Notes: generated by a model from the sequence alone, not told the origin. Shown: positions 7,927-19,368, numbered from the stretch's first letter. The stretch is 39,590 bases of DNA from Klebsiella oxytoca NBRC 105695 (GCF_001598695.1 NZ_BCZK01000025.1:1-39590); one strand, 5' to 3'. Numbers and translations: made by a program.

Positions 7927-8517
7927 TCATTGCTGAAAATTTATACCAATATTGCTCTCACCGGCCTCGCGAAGGTCTGCACGTAGCCCTTTGATCAGTT
8001 CAATATCGCGTTCTTCGCAGTCGGCCAGAAGACGAAAAATCTCCCACTGAATATCCCATTCTTGTTCGACAGCCGGGTTTTCTTTGAGCTCTTCGTCGGT
8101 CATTTCGCGACCAGCCTGGGTCATTTCCAGCATCGCAACGGTGGTGATCGAACTCTTGCTGACTTCGATGGCGTGTTCGAGCGTTTCGCCGCTTAGCCGC
8201 GAATGAAGCAGTTCACTCAATGCGACGCAGGCATCGATGGCCGGATAGACGCCGTACAGGTCGTAATCATCAGCGGCCGGAATCGCCTCTTCCAGCTTTT
8301 CCAGCTGGCTGTCGAAATTCACCTTCGCATCTTTTACCGTCAGCGTTTCCCAGATCAGATCGAGGATACGGCGATAAAGCTGGCCATCGGCAAATTCCGT
8401 TTGCTGACAGAACATAGCGTAGTTGGGGTACATCCGCTCGCACAGGCAGGCCATAAAAGTCACGTGCTGCCAGCTTTCCAGCTTCTCCAGACGCAGGTGA
8501 ATCGGGTTTTGTAACAT
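7927..8517 (-). CDS. yjaG: DUF416 family protein YjaG
   Basis: This matches YjaG of E. coli (DUF416), 196 residues, helical, acidic, with no signal peptide or membrane helix, so it is likely cytoplasmic. Opening motif: NPIHLRLEKLESWQHVTFMACLCERM. Its biochemical role is unknown. Gene order nfi-yjaG-hupA is conserved in Enterobacterales. The 42 nt to nfi suggest it may be co-transcribed with hemE-nfi. Confidence 0.9.
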   Translation of the reverse strand: MLQNPIHLRLEKLESWQHVTFMACLCERMYPNYAMFCQQTEFADGQLYRRILDLIWETLTVKDAKVNFDSQLEKLEEAIPAADDYDLYGVYPAIDACVALSELLHSRLSGETLEHAIEVSKSSITTVAMLEMTQAGREMTDEELKENPAVEQEWDIQWEIFRLLADCEERDIELIKGLRADLREAGESNIGINFQQ

Positions 8518-8559
8518 GATGAATTCTCGAAGTCAGAAATTAGCCGCAGTGTACCTGAA

Positions 8560-9231
8560 TCAGTCGCGATTTGCTTGCCAACGCACAAACGCCGGACGCC
8601 GGGACGCCACCGCATCGGCCCAGCGCGTTGGCTCAGGCAGGCGATAGCCTTTCAGGCAGCGCTCCACCCACATCAGCGCGCTATCCAGGCCAACGCGGTG
8701 CCCGGTACTCACAAACAGCGGATTGCAGCGCGTTTTGCTGCGCAAGACCCACGCCAGCTGTTCGCCTTTATCTAACAACGGCGCCAGCGCGCCGGGTTCA
8801 TCGCCCAACGGCCCGAACTTACCGCACAGCCGTTTTTTCGCCACGCCGATAGTCGGTACATCCACCAGCAGGCCAAAATGGCTGGCGACGCCGAGGCGGC
8901 GCGGGTGGGAAATACCGTGGCCATCAACGAATAACAGATTCGGCTTTTGCGAAAGTAGCTCCCATGCCGCCAGCAGCGCGGGGGTTTCGCGAAAGGAGAG
9001 GAAGCCGGGAATGTAAGGCATCGTGGTCGCGACGCGCGCGACCTGATACTCCACCAGCTCCAGGGACGGATAGCTTAGCAGTACCATCGCCGCCCGGGTG
9101 ATTTCTCCCTCTTGCTCAAAACCGACATCCGCTCCGCCGATCAGCGTCGGCGGATCCTGTTCCAACCGATCGCCTCGTTCAACCGATGCCGCCAGGCTGA
9201 GCTGCTGTGTGCGTAGCGATGACAAATCCAT
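8560..9231 (-). CDS. nfi: Endonuclease V (deoxyinosine 3'-endonuclease)
   Basis: Nfi nicks DNA at the second phosphodiester bond 3' of deoxyinosine, starting repair of deaminated adenine. The ATG at 9231 (223 residues) was chosen because an AAGGAG ribosome site lies 5 nt before it. The GTG at 9237 is in frame but overlaps that ribosome site. Family motifs are present: GADVGFE with the metal-binding Asp, [11 protein letters not shown] with the strand-separating PYIP wedge, and [14 protein letters not shown] with the second catalytic Asp. The ribosome site overlaps the hemE stop, so translation is probably coupled. Confidence 0.94.
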   Translation of the reverse strand: MDLSSLRTQQLSLAASVERGDRLEQDPPTLIGGADVGFEQEGEITRAAMVLLSYPSLELVEYQVARVATTMPYIPGFLSFRETPALLAAWELLSQKPNLLFVDGHGISHPRRLGVASHFGLLVDVPTIGVAKKRLCGKFGPLGDEPGALAPLLDKGEQLAWVLRSKTRCNPLFVSTGHRVGLDSALMWVERCLKGYRLPEPTRWADAVASRRPAFVRWQANRD

Positions 9232-9240
9232 ATTCACTCC

Positions 9241-10305
9241 TTAACGGTGGTATTGCGCCGACAACCGGTGCACTGCCTCCACAAATACGCCCGCATGTTC
9301 CGGGTTAACATCCTGATGAATTCCGTGCCCGAGGTTAAAGACATGGCCTTCATCCTGGCCAAACCCGGCGAGAATAGTCGCCACCTCTTCTTCAATACGC
9401 GCCGGAGGGGCATACAGCATCGAGGGATCCATATTGCCCTGCAGGGCGACTTTATGACCGACGCGACGACGCGCATCGGCGATATCGGTGGTCCAGTCGA
9501 GTCCCAGCGCATCGCAGCCTGTTTCCGCCATCGCTTCCAGCCACTGCCCGCCGCCTTTGGTAAATAGCGTCACCGGCACGCGACGGCCATCGTTTTCACG
9601 CAGCAGCCCATCAACGATTTTATGCATGTAATAGAGCGAGAACTGCTGGTAGTCGCGGCCGGTCAGCACTCCGCCCCAGGTATCAAAAATCATCACCGAC
9701 TGCGCGCCCGCTTTGATTTGCGCATTCAGATACAGCGTGACGCTTTTCGCCAGCTTATCGAGCAGCGCATGCAGGGCCTGCGGCTCGGCGTACATCATCT
9801 TTTTAATTACCGTAAACGCTTTGCTGCTGCCGCCTTCCACCATATAGGTTGCCAGCGTCCACGGGCTGCCGGAAAAGCCGATCAGCGGCACTTCTCCCTT
9901 CAGCTCACGGCGAATCGTGCGCACGGCATTCATCACGTAGCCAAGCTCACCTTCCGGGTCAGGAACGGGCAATTTATCGACATCGGCTTTGCAGGTAATG
10001 GGCGAGGTAAAGCGCGGGCCCTCCCCGGCTTCAAAATAGAGCCCCAGCCCCATCGCATCCGGGATGGTGAGAATGTCCGAGAAGAGGATAGCCGCATCCA
10101 GCTTATAGCGGCGCAGCGGCTGCAGCGTCACTTCACAGGCCAGCTCTGCGTTTTTACACAGCGACATAAAATCGCCCGCTTCGGCGCGGGTGGCCTTATA
10201 TTCCGGTAAATAGCGGCCCGCCTGACGCATCATCCACACCGGGGTGACATCAACCGGCTGGCGTAGCAGCGCGCGCAGGTAACGATCGTTCTTCAGTTCG
10301 GTCAT
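9241..10305 (-). CDS. hemE: Uroporphyrinogen decarboxylase
   Basis: HemE removes four carboxyl groups from uroporphyrinogen III to give coproporphyrinogen III in haem synthesis. At 354 residues it has the family length. N-terminal signature [13 protein letters not shown] contains the substrate-binding arginines. [14 protein letters not shown] carries the catalytic Asp, and [13 protein letters not shown] is a second signature. The start ATG has an AAAGGAATG ribosome site. It is followed directly by nfi. An ERIC element occupies most of the gap from nudC, so the hemE leader, if transcribed from nudC, contains that structured repeat. Confidence 0.97.
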   Translation of the reverse strand: MTELKNDRYLRALLRQPVDVTPVWMMRQAGRYLPEYKATRAEAGDFMSLCKNAELACEVTLQPLRRYKLDAAILFSDILTIPDAMGLGLYFEAGEGPRFTSPITCKADVDKLPVPDPEGELGYVMNAVRTIRRELKGEVPLIGFSGSPWTLATYMVEGGSSKAFTVIKKMMYAEPQALHALLDKLAKSVTLYLNAQIKAGAQSVMIFDTWGGVLTGRDYQQFSLYYMHKIVDGLLRENDGRRVPVTLFTKGGGQWLEAMAETGCDALGLDWTTDIADARRRVGHKVALQGNMDPSMLYAPPARIEEEVATILAGFGQDEGHVFNLGHGIHQDVNPEHAGVFVEAVHRLSAQYHR

Positions 10306-10338
10306 TTTTACATTCCTTTAGCGTTGATGCGCCAAGTT

Positions 10339-10464
10339 TATACACAAAATCATTCAAAGTGGACCAAGGCGGCAATTGAATGAACCCCAGGAGCTTACTC
10401 AAGTAAGTGACTGGGGCAAGTGAAAGCAGCCAACAAAGAGGCAGTTTGAAGGATAAAGTGTATG
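10339..10464. repeat. ERIC element (enterobacterial repetitive intergenic consensus), 126 bp
   Basis: The central palindrome (10385-10416, CCCCAG...CTGGGG enclosing CTTACT-CA-AGTAAG) and its right flank match the conserved ERIC core to which the ERIC1R and ERIC2 primers anneal. The ends are imperfect inverted repeats, TATACAC at 10339 and GTGTATG ending at 10464. The total of 126 bp equals a full-length ERIC. It lies wholly between nudC (stop 10472) and hemE (start 10305), the usual intergenic location. ERICs are non-autonomous and fold into a long hairpin when transcribed. Confidence 0.9.
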
Positions 10465-10471
10465 TAACATG

Positions 10472-11245
10472 TCACTCATACTCTGCCCGACACATCGCCA
10501 CGGTATCTTCAATCAGCCGGCGCGCCACGGTGCCCGGCGGCGGCAAAAGCGGCAGATTGTCATAGCGATACCATCCCGCCTCCAGCAGCTCTTTCTTGTC
10601 GATGACAATCTCGCCGCTATCGTACTCGGCCATAAACGCGGTCATCAGCGATTGCGGGAACGGCCAGGGCTGGGAGGTTACATAGCGCAGGTTTTTCACC
10701 TTGATGCCGCTCTCCTCCATCACTTCGCGGGCAACGGTCTGCTCCAGGGTTTCGCCAACTTCGACAAATCCGGCCAGCACCGTATGCACGCCGTTGCGAT
10801 GGCGAGTATGCTGCGCCAGCAGGATAGAATCATCCCGACGGATGGCGACGATAATGCACGGGGCGATTTGCGGGTAGTAGCGTTCGCGGCAGTGGCTGCA
10901 TAGCATTGCCCACTCGGTTTTGCTGGGGTGCATGGGATGGCCGCAGTAGCCGCAGAATTTATGCGAGCGGTAGAACTCCGCCAGCTGGATCCCGCGTCCC
11001 GCCAGTTGAAAAAGGCCAGCATCCTGATCGAGCACCTGACGCAGCGATCCCATCTCATGGCGACGATCCTGGCGCACCAGCCACACCGGTTCGCCCTGCC
11101 ATTCGCCTATTCGCAGCGCGGTTTGCCCGGCAAGATGAAAATTTACCGCTTCGCCATATGGTAATTCCCCATCGGGTAACCATAATTTCTGTTCGTGGCT
11201 GACAATCCACCAGCCGCGATCTAATTTTTCAATAATACGATCCAT
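10472..11245 (-). CDS. nudC: NADH pyrophosphatase / NAD-RNA decapping Nudix hydrolase
   Basis: NudC cleaves NADH to NMNH and AMP and removes NAD caps from RNA 5' ends. Its 257 residues hold a zinc ribbon with Cys98, Cys101, Cys116 and Cys119. The Nudix box runs from Gly159 to about Ile181 (GX5EX7REXXEEXG), with the metal-binding REVMEE. The NADH-class motif SQPWPFPQS starts at 191. It is divergent from rsd across 95 nt and upstream of hemE on the same strand. Confidence 0.95.
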   Translation of the reverse strand: MDRIIEKLDRGWWIVSHEQKLWLPDGELPYGEAVNFHLAGQTALRIGEWQGEPVWLVRQDRRHEMGSLRQVLDQDAGLFQLAGRGIQLAEFYRSHKFCGYCGHPMHPSKTEWAMLCSHCRERYYPQIAPCIIVAIRRDDSILLAQHTRHRNGVHTVLAGFVEVGETLEQTVAREVMEESGIKVKNLRYVTSQPWPFPQSLMTAFMAEYDSGEIVIDKKELLEAGWYRYDNLPLLPPPGTVARRLIEDTVAMCRAEYE

Positions 11246-11340
11246 ATCTATTGCACTACCTTCATTTTACTGGCACTTTTAACATTAAATTTACATTTTG
11301 GTGAGCAACGTATTTCTCTTAAAACCTTGCGGAGTCAACC

Positions 11341-11838
11341 ATGTTAAACCAGCTGGAAAACCTGACGGAACGTGTTGGAGGCAGCAATAAACTGGTCGAT
11401 CGCTGGCTACAAGTACGTAAGCATTTGCTTGTGGCTTACTACAACCTGGTTGGCCTGAAGCCTGGCAAAGAATCATTTATGCGGCTTAATGAGAAAGCGC
11501 TGGATGATTTTTGCCAAAGCCTGGTGGACTACCTCTCCTCCGGCCATTTTAATATTTATGAACGCTTTATCGGCGAATTGGAAGGCGATACGCCACTTTT
11601 AGCCGCCACTAAGATTTATCCACAGCTGCAGGCTAATACCCAGCAGATCATGGATTATTACGATTCCTGCCTCGAAAACGCTATCGATCACGATAACTAT
11701 CTTGAGTTCCAGCAGGCGCTATCGGACATCGGTGAAGCGCTGGAAGCCCGTTTTGCGCTGGAAGATTCGCTGATTGCCCTCGCCGTCGCCCACAGTCGAA
11801 AAGACAACGTTAGCGACAATATCGCGCCGACCGCTTGA
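11341..11838 (+). CDS. rsd: Regulator of sigma D (anti-sigma70 factor)
   Basis: Rsd binds region 4 of sigma70 in stationary phase and helps shift RNA polymerase to alternative sigma factors. It also stimulates SpoT hydrolase in complex with HPr. Here it has 165 residues, slightly longer than the E. coli protein, all helical. The opening MLNQLENLTERVGGSNKLVDRWLQVRK is characteristic. The ribosome site is GCGGAG before the ATG. It is divergent from nudC. Downstream, a small hairpin at 11874-11890 is the only terminator-like element before the thiC leader. Confidence 0.93.
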   Translation: MLNQLENLTERVGGSNKLVDRWLQVRKHLLVAYYNLVGLKPGKESFMRLNEKALDDFCQSLVDYLSSGHFNIYERFIGELEGDTPLLAATKIYPQLQANTQQIMDYYDSCLENAIDHDNYLEFQQALSDIGEALEARFALEDSLIALAVAHSRKDNVSDNIAPTA

Positions 11839-11839
11839 G

Positions 11840-11868
11840 TTGTGAGCCATTAACGCGTAGTTTACATA
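11840..11868 (+). promoter_or_regulatory. candidate thiC operon promoter
   Basis: TTGTGA (11840-11845) and TACATA (11863-11868) are 17 bp apart. Transcription would begin near 11875, just upstream of the TPP riboswitch, as expected for the operon. Confidence 0.4.
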
Positions 11869-11873
11869 CATTC

Positions 11874-11890
11874 CCCCTCGCTGAGAGGGG
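11874..11890 (+). terminator. small GC hairpin after rsd
   Basis: CCCCTC and GAGGGG flank a 5-nt loop. There is no clean U-run (ATGTCATCTTG follows), so termination of rsd is possible but weak. It may instead be a 5'-end hairpin of the thiC transcript. Confidence 0.35.
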
Positions 11891-11897
11891 ATGTCAT

Positions 11898-11994
11898 CTT
11901 GTCGGAGTGCCCATTTTCCACACTGGAAAAGGCTGAGACCGTTAATTCGGGATCCGCGGAACCTGATCAGGCTAATACCTGCGAAGGGAACAAG
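11898..11994 (+). promoter_or_regulatory. TPP (THI-box) riboswitch of thiCEFSGH
   Basis: The conserved CUGAGA of the pyrimidine-sensing arm is at 11933-11938. The pyrophosphate-sensing segment ACCTGATCAGGCTAATACCT is at 11961-11980, followed by GCGAAGGGAA. Closing helix P1 pairs CTTGT (11898-11902) with ACAAG (11990-11994). Thiamin pyrophosphate binding is known to repress thiC expression in enterobacteria. About 100 nt of expression platform separate it from the thiC ATG, and no intrinsic terminator is obvious there. Confidence 0.96.
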
Positions 11995-12088
11995 AGTAAA
12001 CTGCGTTTAGCATCTGCCTCTTCATGGCCGATCGCATCTGTTACTCCATCCGTCGTCTGGCAAGCCATATCCTGTTTAACTGGAATGA

Positions 12089-13986
<1,898 letters not shown>

Positions 13987-13987
<1 letters not shown>

Positions 13988-14622
13988 TGTATCAACCCGA
14001 TTTTCCATCCGTCCCATTCCGTTTAGGCCTCTATCCGGTCGTCGATAGCGTCGCGTGGATCGAACGCTTACTGGCTGCGGGCGTTCGCACTCTCCAGCTG
14101 CGCATCAAGGATAAGCGCGATAGTGACGTCGAAGACGATGTCGTTGCCGCTATCGCGCTGGGACGCAAATACCATGCGCGGCTGTTTATTAACGATTACT
14201 GGCGCCTGGCCATTAAACATCAGGCTTATGGCGTGCATTTAGGCCAGGAGGATCTGGAAACCACCGACCTCAGCGCCATCCGCAACGCCGGACTGCGCCT
14301 TGGCGTTTCCACCCATGACGATATGGAAATGGATATCGCGCTGGCGGCGCGTCCCTCTTACATCGCGCTTGGTCACGTTTTTCCGACACAAACCAAGCAG
14401 ATGCCTTCCTCCCCTCAGGGGCTGGATCAGCTGGCGCAGCATATTCAGCGACTGGAGGATTATCCAACCGTGGCGATTGGCGGCATCAGCCTTGAGCGCG
14501 CTCCGGCAGTACTGGCCACCGGCGTCGGCAGCATTGCGGTAGTCAGCGCCATCACCCAGGCGACCGACTGGCGGCAGGCAACGGCACGGTTGCTTGAGAT
14601 AGCGGGAGCCGGTGATGAATGA
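13987..14622 (+). CDS. thiE: Thiamin phosphate synthase
   Basis: ThiE condenses HMP pyrophosphate with the thiazole phosphate to make thiamin monophosphate. It has 211 residues and a TIM-barrel fold. The pyrophosphate- and substrate-binding elements [28 protein letters not shown] and HVFPTQTK are visible. It has a strong AAGGAGG ribosome site. Its last codons overlap the thiF start by 8 nt. Confidence 0.96.
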
Positions 14623-15370
14623 CAGCGATTTTATGCGCTATAGCCGCCAGCTGCTGCTGGAGGATATCGCCATTGAAGGCCAGCAAAAGCTGCTGGCCAG
14701 CCGGGTGTTGATCGTGGGTCTCGGCGGGCTGGGTTCCCCCGCCGCGCTCTATCTTGCCGGAGCCGGCGTCGGCACGCTGGCGCTGGCCGATGACGACGAC
14801 GTTCACGTCAGCAACCTGCAGCGACAAATTTTGTTCACCAGCGATGATATCGCTCAGCCTAAAACCACGGCCGCCAGGGCCCGGCTGGCTCGGCTAAATC
14901 CGCAGATTGAACTGATTGCGCTGAAGCAGCGGTTAGGCGGAAAGGCCCTGCAGGAGGAAGTGGCGAAGGCCGATGTGGTACTGGATTGCACCGATAACAT
15001 GGCGACCCGACAGGCGATCAACGCCGCCTGCGTCGCGCTCAAAACGCCGTTGATTACTGCCAGCGCTGTCGGACTCGGAGGCCAGCTGATGGTACTGACG
15101 CCGCCGTGGGAGCAGGGCTGTTATCGCTGCCTGTGGCCGGATGCTAACGAACCCGAACGCAACTGCCGCACGGCGGGCATCATTGGCCCGGTCGTCGGCA
15201 TGATGGGAACCCTACAGGCGCTGGAGGCCATCAAGCTGCTCAGCGGCATGGCGGCGCCGCGTAACGCACTGCGCCTGTTTGATGCACGCACCAGCAGCTG
15301 GCGTACGCTGACATTACAGCGATCTCTGGGCTGTCCGGTCTGTGGAGGGCAGCATGCAGGTGTGGTTTAA
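14615..15370 (+). CDS. thiF: ThiS adenylyltransferase
   Basis: ThiF adenylates the C-terminal Gly of ThiS so that sulfur can be added for thiazole formation. It is E1/MoeB-like. The ATG at 14615 (251 residues, [12 protein letters not shown]) was chosen over the GTG at 14612 because it matches the family start and length. Features: nucleotide-binding GLGGLGSP at about 35-42, [13 protein letters not shown], and a zinc site formed by Cys169/Cys172 and Cys240/Cys243. Cys184 is the residue that forms the acyl-persulfide link to ThiS in E. coli. Confidence 0.95.
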   Translation: MNDSDFMRYSRQLLLEDIAIEGQQKLLASRVLIVGLGGLGSPAALYLAGAGVGTLALADDDDVHVSNLQRQILFTSDDIAQPKTTAARARLARLNPQIELIALKQRLGGKALQEEVAKADVVLDCTDNMATRQAINAACVALKTPLITASAVGLGGQLMVLTPPWEQGCYRCLWPDANEPERNCRTAGIIGPVVGMMGTLQALEAIKLLSGMAAPRNALRLFDARTSSWRTLTLQRSLGCPVCGGQHAGVV

Positions 15371-15554
15371 CGATGAACCGTTGCAGTGTGCCGAAGCGAC
15401 CTCCGTCGCCGCCCTGCTCGCTCAACTGGAACAGCAGTTGCCGGGCGTCGCGCTGGCGCTTAATCAACACATCCTGCCGCGCGAACGGTGGGAAGATCAT
15501 CTTTTGCAGGAAGGCGACCAAATCCTGCTTTTTCAGGTTATCGCTGGAGGCTGA
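15354..15554 (+). CDS. thiS: Sulfur carrier protein ThiS
   Basis: ThiS is a small ubiquitin-like sulfur carrier that delivers thiocarboxylate sulfur to ThiG. It has 66 residues ending in the required Gly-Gly (FQVIAGG). The ATG at 15354 was chosen over the GTG at 15342. It matches the family start (MQVWFNDE) and has a GGAGG ribosome site directly upstream, inside the thiF end. It overlaps thiF by 17 nt, and thiG starts one base after its stop. Confidence 0.95.
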   Translation: MQVWFNDEPLQCAEATSVAALLAQLEQQLPGVALALNQHILPRERWEDHLLQEGDQILLFQVIAGG

Positions 15555-15555
15555 C

Positions 15556-16326
15556 ATGTTACGTATTGCAGATAAAACGTTTGAATCACATCTCTTCACC
15601 GGCACCGGTAAATTCGCCGCTCCCGAGGTCATGGTGGAGGCCATTCGCGCCTCCGGTAGCCAACTGGTGACGCTGGCGATGAAGCGCGTCGATCTCCGTC
15701 AGCATAATGACGCCATCCTCGCGCCGCTGCTGGCGGCCGGCGTTAGCCTGCTCCCCAACACCTCCGGGGCCAAAACGGCGGAAGAGGCGGTATTTGCCGC
15801 CCGCCTGGCGCGGGAAGCGCTGGGCACCCACTGGCTGAAACTGGAAATTCATCCGGACGCCCGCTGGCTGCTCCCCGATCCGATCGAAACGCTGAAAGCG
15901 GCGGAGATTCTGGTTCGGGAAGGCTTCGTCGTGCTGCCCTACTGCGGCGCCGACCCGGTGCTGTGTAAACGTCTGGAAGAAGCGGGCTGCGCGGCGGTGA
16001 TGCCGCTCGGCGCGCCCATCGGCTCCAATCAGGGACTGGAAACCAAAGCAATGCTGGAGATTATTATCGAACAGGCCACGGTGCCGGTGGTCGTGGATGC
16101 GGGTATTGGCGTGCCGAGCCACGCAGCGCAGGCGCTGGAAGTGGGTGCCGACGCGGTCCTGGTGAATACCGCCATCGCCGTTGCCGACGACCCGGTTACC
16201 ATGGCCCGGGCTTTCCGGCTGGCGATTGATGCCGGATTACTGGCGCGGCAGGCCGGACCGGGCGCGCGCAGCGCGCAGGCGCAGGCCACCAGCCCGCTGA
16301 CCGGCTTTCTGGAGGCGCAGGTATGA
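15556..16326 (+). CDS. thiG: Thiazole synthase
   Basis: ThiG assembles the thiazole phosphate from deoxyxylulose 5-phosphate, dehydroglycine (from ThiH) and ThiS thiocarboxylate. The ATG at 15556 gives 256 residues. An upstream in-frame extension from 15373 only reads across thiS out of frame and was discarded. Lys95 in [11 protein letters not shown] is the Schiff-base lysine. Other family segments are [34 protein letters not shown] and [11 protein letters not shown]. It overlaps thiH by 4 nt (ATGA), fitting the ThiG-ThiH complex. Confidence 0.96.
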   Translation: MLRIADKTFESHLFTGTGKFAAPEVMVEAIRASGSQLVTLAMKRVDLRQHNDAILAPLLAAGVSLLPNTSGAKTAEEAVFAARLAREALGTHWLKLEIHPDARWLLPDPIETLKAAEILVREGFVVLPYCGADPVLCKRLEEAGCAAVMPLGAPIGSNQGLETKAMLEIIIEQATVPVVVDAGIGVPSHAAQALEVGADAVLVNTAIAVADDPVTMARAFRLAIDAGLLARQAGPGARSAQAQATSPLTGFLEAQV

Positions 16327-17456
16327 ACACCTTCACTGACCGTTGGCGACAGCTGGACTGGGACGATATTCGCCTGCGAATAAACGCGAAAACCACCGCC
16401 GACGTTGAACGCGCCCTGGCGGCCAAACAGCTCAGCCGCGACGACATGATGGCCCTGCTCTCCCCCGCCGCTGCTGGCTATCTGGAGCCTCTGGCCCAGC
16501 GTGCTCAGCGTCTGACGCGCCAGCGTTTCGGTAATACCGTCAGCTTTTATGTGCCGCTGTATCTCTCTAATCTGTGCGCCAACGACTGTACCTACTGCGG
16601 TTTCTCAATGAGTAACCGCATCAAGCGAAAAACTCTGGATGAGGCGGAAATTGCCCGTGAATGCGCGGCAATTCGCGAAATGGGTTTTGAGCATCTGCTG
16701 CTGGTGACCGGCGAGCATCAGGGCAAAGTCGGCATGGACTACTTTCGCCAGCATCTGCCCGCGATTCGCCGCCAGTTCGCCTCGCTGCATATGGAAGTCC
16801 AGCCGCTGGCGAGGGAGGAATACGCCGAGCTGAAAAACCTCGGGCTGGACGGCGTGATGGTCTATCAGGAGACCTATCATGAAAGCATGTATGCGAAACA
16901 CCATCTGAAAGGGAAAAAACAGGACTTTTTCTGGCGGCTGGATACGCCGGACAGGCTTGGACAGGCGGGAATTGATAAGATTGGCCTTGGCGCATTAATA
17001 GGCCTCTCCGACAGCTGGCGCGTGGACTGCTTTATGGTGGCGGAACATCTGCTGTGGCTTCAGCAGCGCTACTGGCGCAGCCGCTACTCCATCTCCTTTC
17101 CGCGGCTGCGCCCGTGCGCCGGCGGTATCGAACCTGCCTCATTGATGGATGAACGACAGCTGGTGCAAACCATTTGCGCCTTCCGCCTGCTGGCCCCGGA
17201 AGTGGAACTTTCGTTATCCACCCGCGAATCCCCCTGGTTCCGCGATCGGGTCATCCCGCTGGCCATCAACAACGTCAGCGCGTTTTCAAAAACTCAGCCC
17301 GGTGGGTATGCCGATAACCATCCAGAGCTGGAGCAGTTCGCGCCTCACGATGACCGACGCCCGGAAGAGGTTGCCAGCGCGCTGGTGGCCAGCGGGCTGC
17401 AGCCGGTATGGAAAGACTGGGATAGCTGGCTGGGACGCGCTTCCCAGTCATCATGA
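16323..17456 (+). CDS. thiH: 2-iminoacetate synthase ThiH (tyrosine lyase, radical SAM)
   Basis: ThiH cleaves tyrosine to dehydroglycine and p-cresol for thiazole synthesis. It has 377 residues. Radical-SAM CX3CX2C is Cys85, Cys89 and Cys92 in [11 protein letters not shown]. The C-terminal ThiH domain contains [10 protein letters not shown]. It is the last gene of thiCEFSGH. Two hairpins follow within 150 bp, neither with a U-run, so how the operon ends is unclear. Confidence 0.96.
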   Translation: MNTFTDRWRQLDWDDIRLRINAKTTADVERALAAKQLSRDDMMALLSPAAAGYLEPLAQRAQRLTRQRFGNTVSFYVPLYLSNLCANDCTYCGFSMSNRIKRKTLDEAEIARECAAIREMGFEHLLLVTGEHQGKVGMDYFRQHLPAIRRQFASLHMEVQPLAREEYAELKNLGLDGVMVYQETYHESMYAKHHLKGKKQDFFWRLDTPDRLGQAGIDKIGLGALIGLSDSWRVDCFMVAEHLLWLQQRYWRSRYSISFPRLRPCAGGIEPASLMDERQLVQTICAFRLLAPEVELSLSTRESPWFRDRVIPLAINNVSAFSKTQPGGYADNHPELEQFAPHDDRRPEEVASALVASGLQPVWKDWDSWLGRASQSS

Positions 17457-17501
17457 TAAGAAATGTAACGACTTAAAAGTTCCTGGTGCACGCTCGTAAT
17501 C

Positions 17502-17539
17502 AGAGAAACGGAAGATGGTGACCGTGTTTCCGTTTCTCT
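17502..17539 (+). repeat. 12-bp inverted repeat after thiH
   Basis: AGAGAAACGGAA (17502-17513) and TTCCGTTTCTCT (17528-17539) are perfect complements with a 14-nt loop. No U-run follows. It may end thiH mRNA as a 3'-protective or Rho-linked hairpin. The rest of the 320-bp gap holds a second hairpin and the cyclase promoter region. Confidence 0.7.
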
Positions 17540-17569
17540 ATCCTGCCCTTGTCAGCAGTGGATGCTGTC

Positions 17570-17605
17570 CAGGGCGAAAGCTAACTCTTCCTCATTTTCG
17601 CCCTG
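17570..17605 (+). repeat. second 10-bp inverted repeat after thiH
   Basis: CAGGGCGAAA (17570-17579) and TTTCGCCCTG (17596-17605) form a stem with a 16-nt loop. It again lacks a U-run and stands 30 bp after the first hairpin. Confidence 0.65.
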
Positions 17606-17630
17606 CTCCATCCTCTTCGCTGCAAAGGCA

Positions 17631-17684
17631 ATTCCATCAATATGGAATATTAATCAGTCCATCTCACAACGTCAGCGTTATAAT
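17631..17684 (+). promoter_or_regulatory. candidate operator and promoter of the diguanylate cyclase gene
   Basis: ATTCCAT-CAAT-ATGGAAT (17631-17648) is a perfect operator-like palindrome. A perfect -10 TATAAT follows at 17679-17684, 93 bp upstream of the ATG. No good -35 is seen at 17 bp, which would suit an activator-dependent promoter. Confidence 0.4.
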
Positions 17685-17776
17685 TACCGGAGATTTATCT
17701 GATTCAATCGGCAGGCATGCTGGCTAAACCTGCATCTTTCTCCACGGTTTAACGCTTCTGGAACGATTTACGACTC

Positions 17777-19309
17777 ATGGCTCGCCATAATAGAAAGCTC
17801 TCTTTCACCTCGCCGATTGTGATCGGGTTCGCGGGTATTATATTCAGCTTCTTGCTGATAGCGGTGTTCGCCACGACGACGCAGCGAAATGATTTTCTTG
17901 AAGATTATCATCATATTAACCGCAATTTCACCCACAATATGGCGACCAACTACACGGAGACGCTGCTGCAGGGCAATGACTTTATCCTCACCCGTGCCGC
18001 CACTTTCTTTGCCCGCAATGATGCGCTCAATGAGGCGGTTAACGTCAATCCTGAAAAAGGTTTGATGCAGCTTATGCAGCTGCAAAATATGATGCAAACC
18101 GTTTCGTCCATCTCGCTGGCGGATACCAATGGGCACTACCTGCGCGCGCCCGAGGTTCTGGAGACGGAAGACAGTCAGTCTTTTGATGCCAAATCGAGAC
18201 CGTGGTTTATTAAACAAGCGGAAGCCAGTACCTTCAGCCGGTATACCAGCCCGTACAACGACTACTTCACGCATCATCCGACGATTACCGTCTACAAACC
18301 CATAATTTCTCCAGAGGGACGGCTAAAGGGCAGTCTCGCATTTCATCTCGATCTCACCTCAATGGGCTACGCGTTACGGCAGATGGTTGCTCCGGTCCAG
18401 GGGGAATTTTTTGTGGTGCAACGCGATGGTAAAGTCGTTCTCCATCCGGATCCTGGCGCCTTATTTAAACCCTACGTCAGTGAAGCGTTGATGGACAGAA
18501 TGACCAGCGGCGAAGGCCAGCTCTACGATACCGATACGAACGCCTGGTACTACTACTACTCGTTTACCAACCCCGACTGGTTTGTCATTTATCGGGTCGA
18601 TAACTCGACGCTGGTCAACTTGACTCGCCATGAAACGGATATTGTCGCCTGGAGCTTTGCCCTGGCCGCGATCGTTATCGTGCTGTTTGGCCTGTATCTG
18701 CGCCATGCTTCACGTACGGTGTTGATGAACATCATCAATGCCATTAAAACCGGGGATGTTCAGCGCGCCCCGCGGCTGGAAGCGATGCTCAGCAAAGCCA
18801 TCGAGAGCAATAAGCAGCGCGAGTTAACCTACGTTCGCCAGGCGACCATCGACGCGCTAACCGGCTGCAAGAACCGACGCGCCTTCGACAATGATATCGC
18901 CGCGCTGATGAACGATCATCAACCTTTCTCTCTCGCGCTGGTGGATATTGATAACTTTAAAACGATAAATGACACCTGGGGTCATCTCAATGGCGATATC
19001 GTTCTGCGCAATGTCGCACGGGAAGGACTGCAGATCCTCCAACCTCTGCAAATTTCACTTTACCGCTACGGCGGGGAGGAGTTTGCGGTGATCTTTACCA
19101 CCGGACATAGCGATGACGCCCTGAAGCTGCTGGAGAGCTGGCGGGCCCGCGTTGCGCAGCGCTCCTGGCGTGAAGAAGGGCTAACGGTCACCTTTAGCGC
19201 AGGTCTCGGCGAATGGAATATGGAACCCCTGGAGCAGCTTGTCGTGCGCGTTGATGAAGCGCTGTATAAAGCCAAGCAGCAGGGCAAGAATCGCATCGTC
19301 CGCGCGTAA
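17777..19309 (+). CDS. Membrane Cache-GGEEF diguanylate cyclase
   Basis: This is a predicted inner-membrane diguanylate cyclase that makes c-di-GMP from two GTP. It has 510 residues. Membrane helices lie at about 13-33 and 287-308 and enclose a periplasmic dCache-like sensor domain. That domain has an Arg-Pro-Trp-Phe element at 141-144, resembling the ligand-pocket motif of double-Cache sensors. The cytoplasmic GGDEF domain (about 350-508) has the metal Asp in LALVDIDNFK (Asp390) and an intact active site GGEEF at 432-436. No RxxD inhibitory I-site is visible just before it. The ribosome site is weak. There is no counterpart between thiH and rpoC in E. coli K-12. The sensed ligand cannot be told from sequence. 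Confidence 0.9.
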   Translation: MARHNRKLSFTSPIVIGFAGIIFSFLLIAVFATTTQRNDFLEDYHHINRNFTHNMATNYTETLLQGNDFILTRAATFFARNDALNEAVNVNPEKGLMQLMQLQNMMQTVSSISLADTNGHYLRAPEVLETEDSQSFDAKSRPWFIKQAEASTFSRYTSPYNDYFTHHPTITVYKPIISPEGRLKGSLAFHLDLTSMGYALRQMVAPVQGEFFVVQRDGKVVLHPDPGALFKPYVSEALMDRMTSGEGQLYDTDTNAWYYYYSFTNPDWFVIYRVDNSTLVNLTRHETDIVAWSFALAAIVIVLFGLYLRHASRTVLMNIINAIKTGDVQRAPRLEAMLSKAIESNKQRELTYVRQATIDALTGCKNRRAFDNDIAALMNDHQPFSLALVDIDNFKTINDTWGHLNGDIVLRNVAREGLQILQPLQISLYRYGGEEFAVIFTTGHSDDALKLLESWRARVAQRSWREEGLTVTFSAGLGEWNMEPLEQLVVRVDEALYKAKQQGKNRIVRA

Positions 19310-19368
19310 CAGAGCCTACCGTTTCCGGCCCGTCGGACGCGGCTTTTAGCGTTTTCTCCTCCATAACC

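Noticed and set aside
9232..9237. GTG start for nfi at 9237
   Set aside because: The GTG overlaps the AAGGAG ribosome site that serves the ATG at 9231.
15373..15555. N-terminal extension of thiG
   Set aside because: It is thiS read in another frame. The family start MLRIADKTF is at 15556, one base after the thiS stop.
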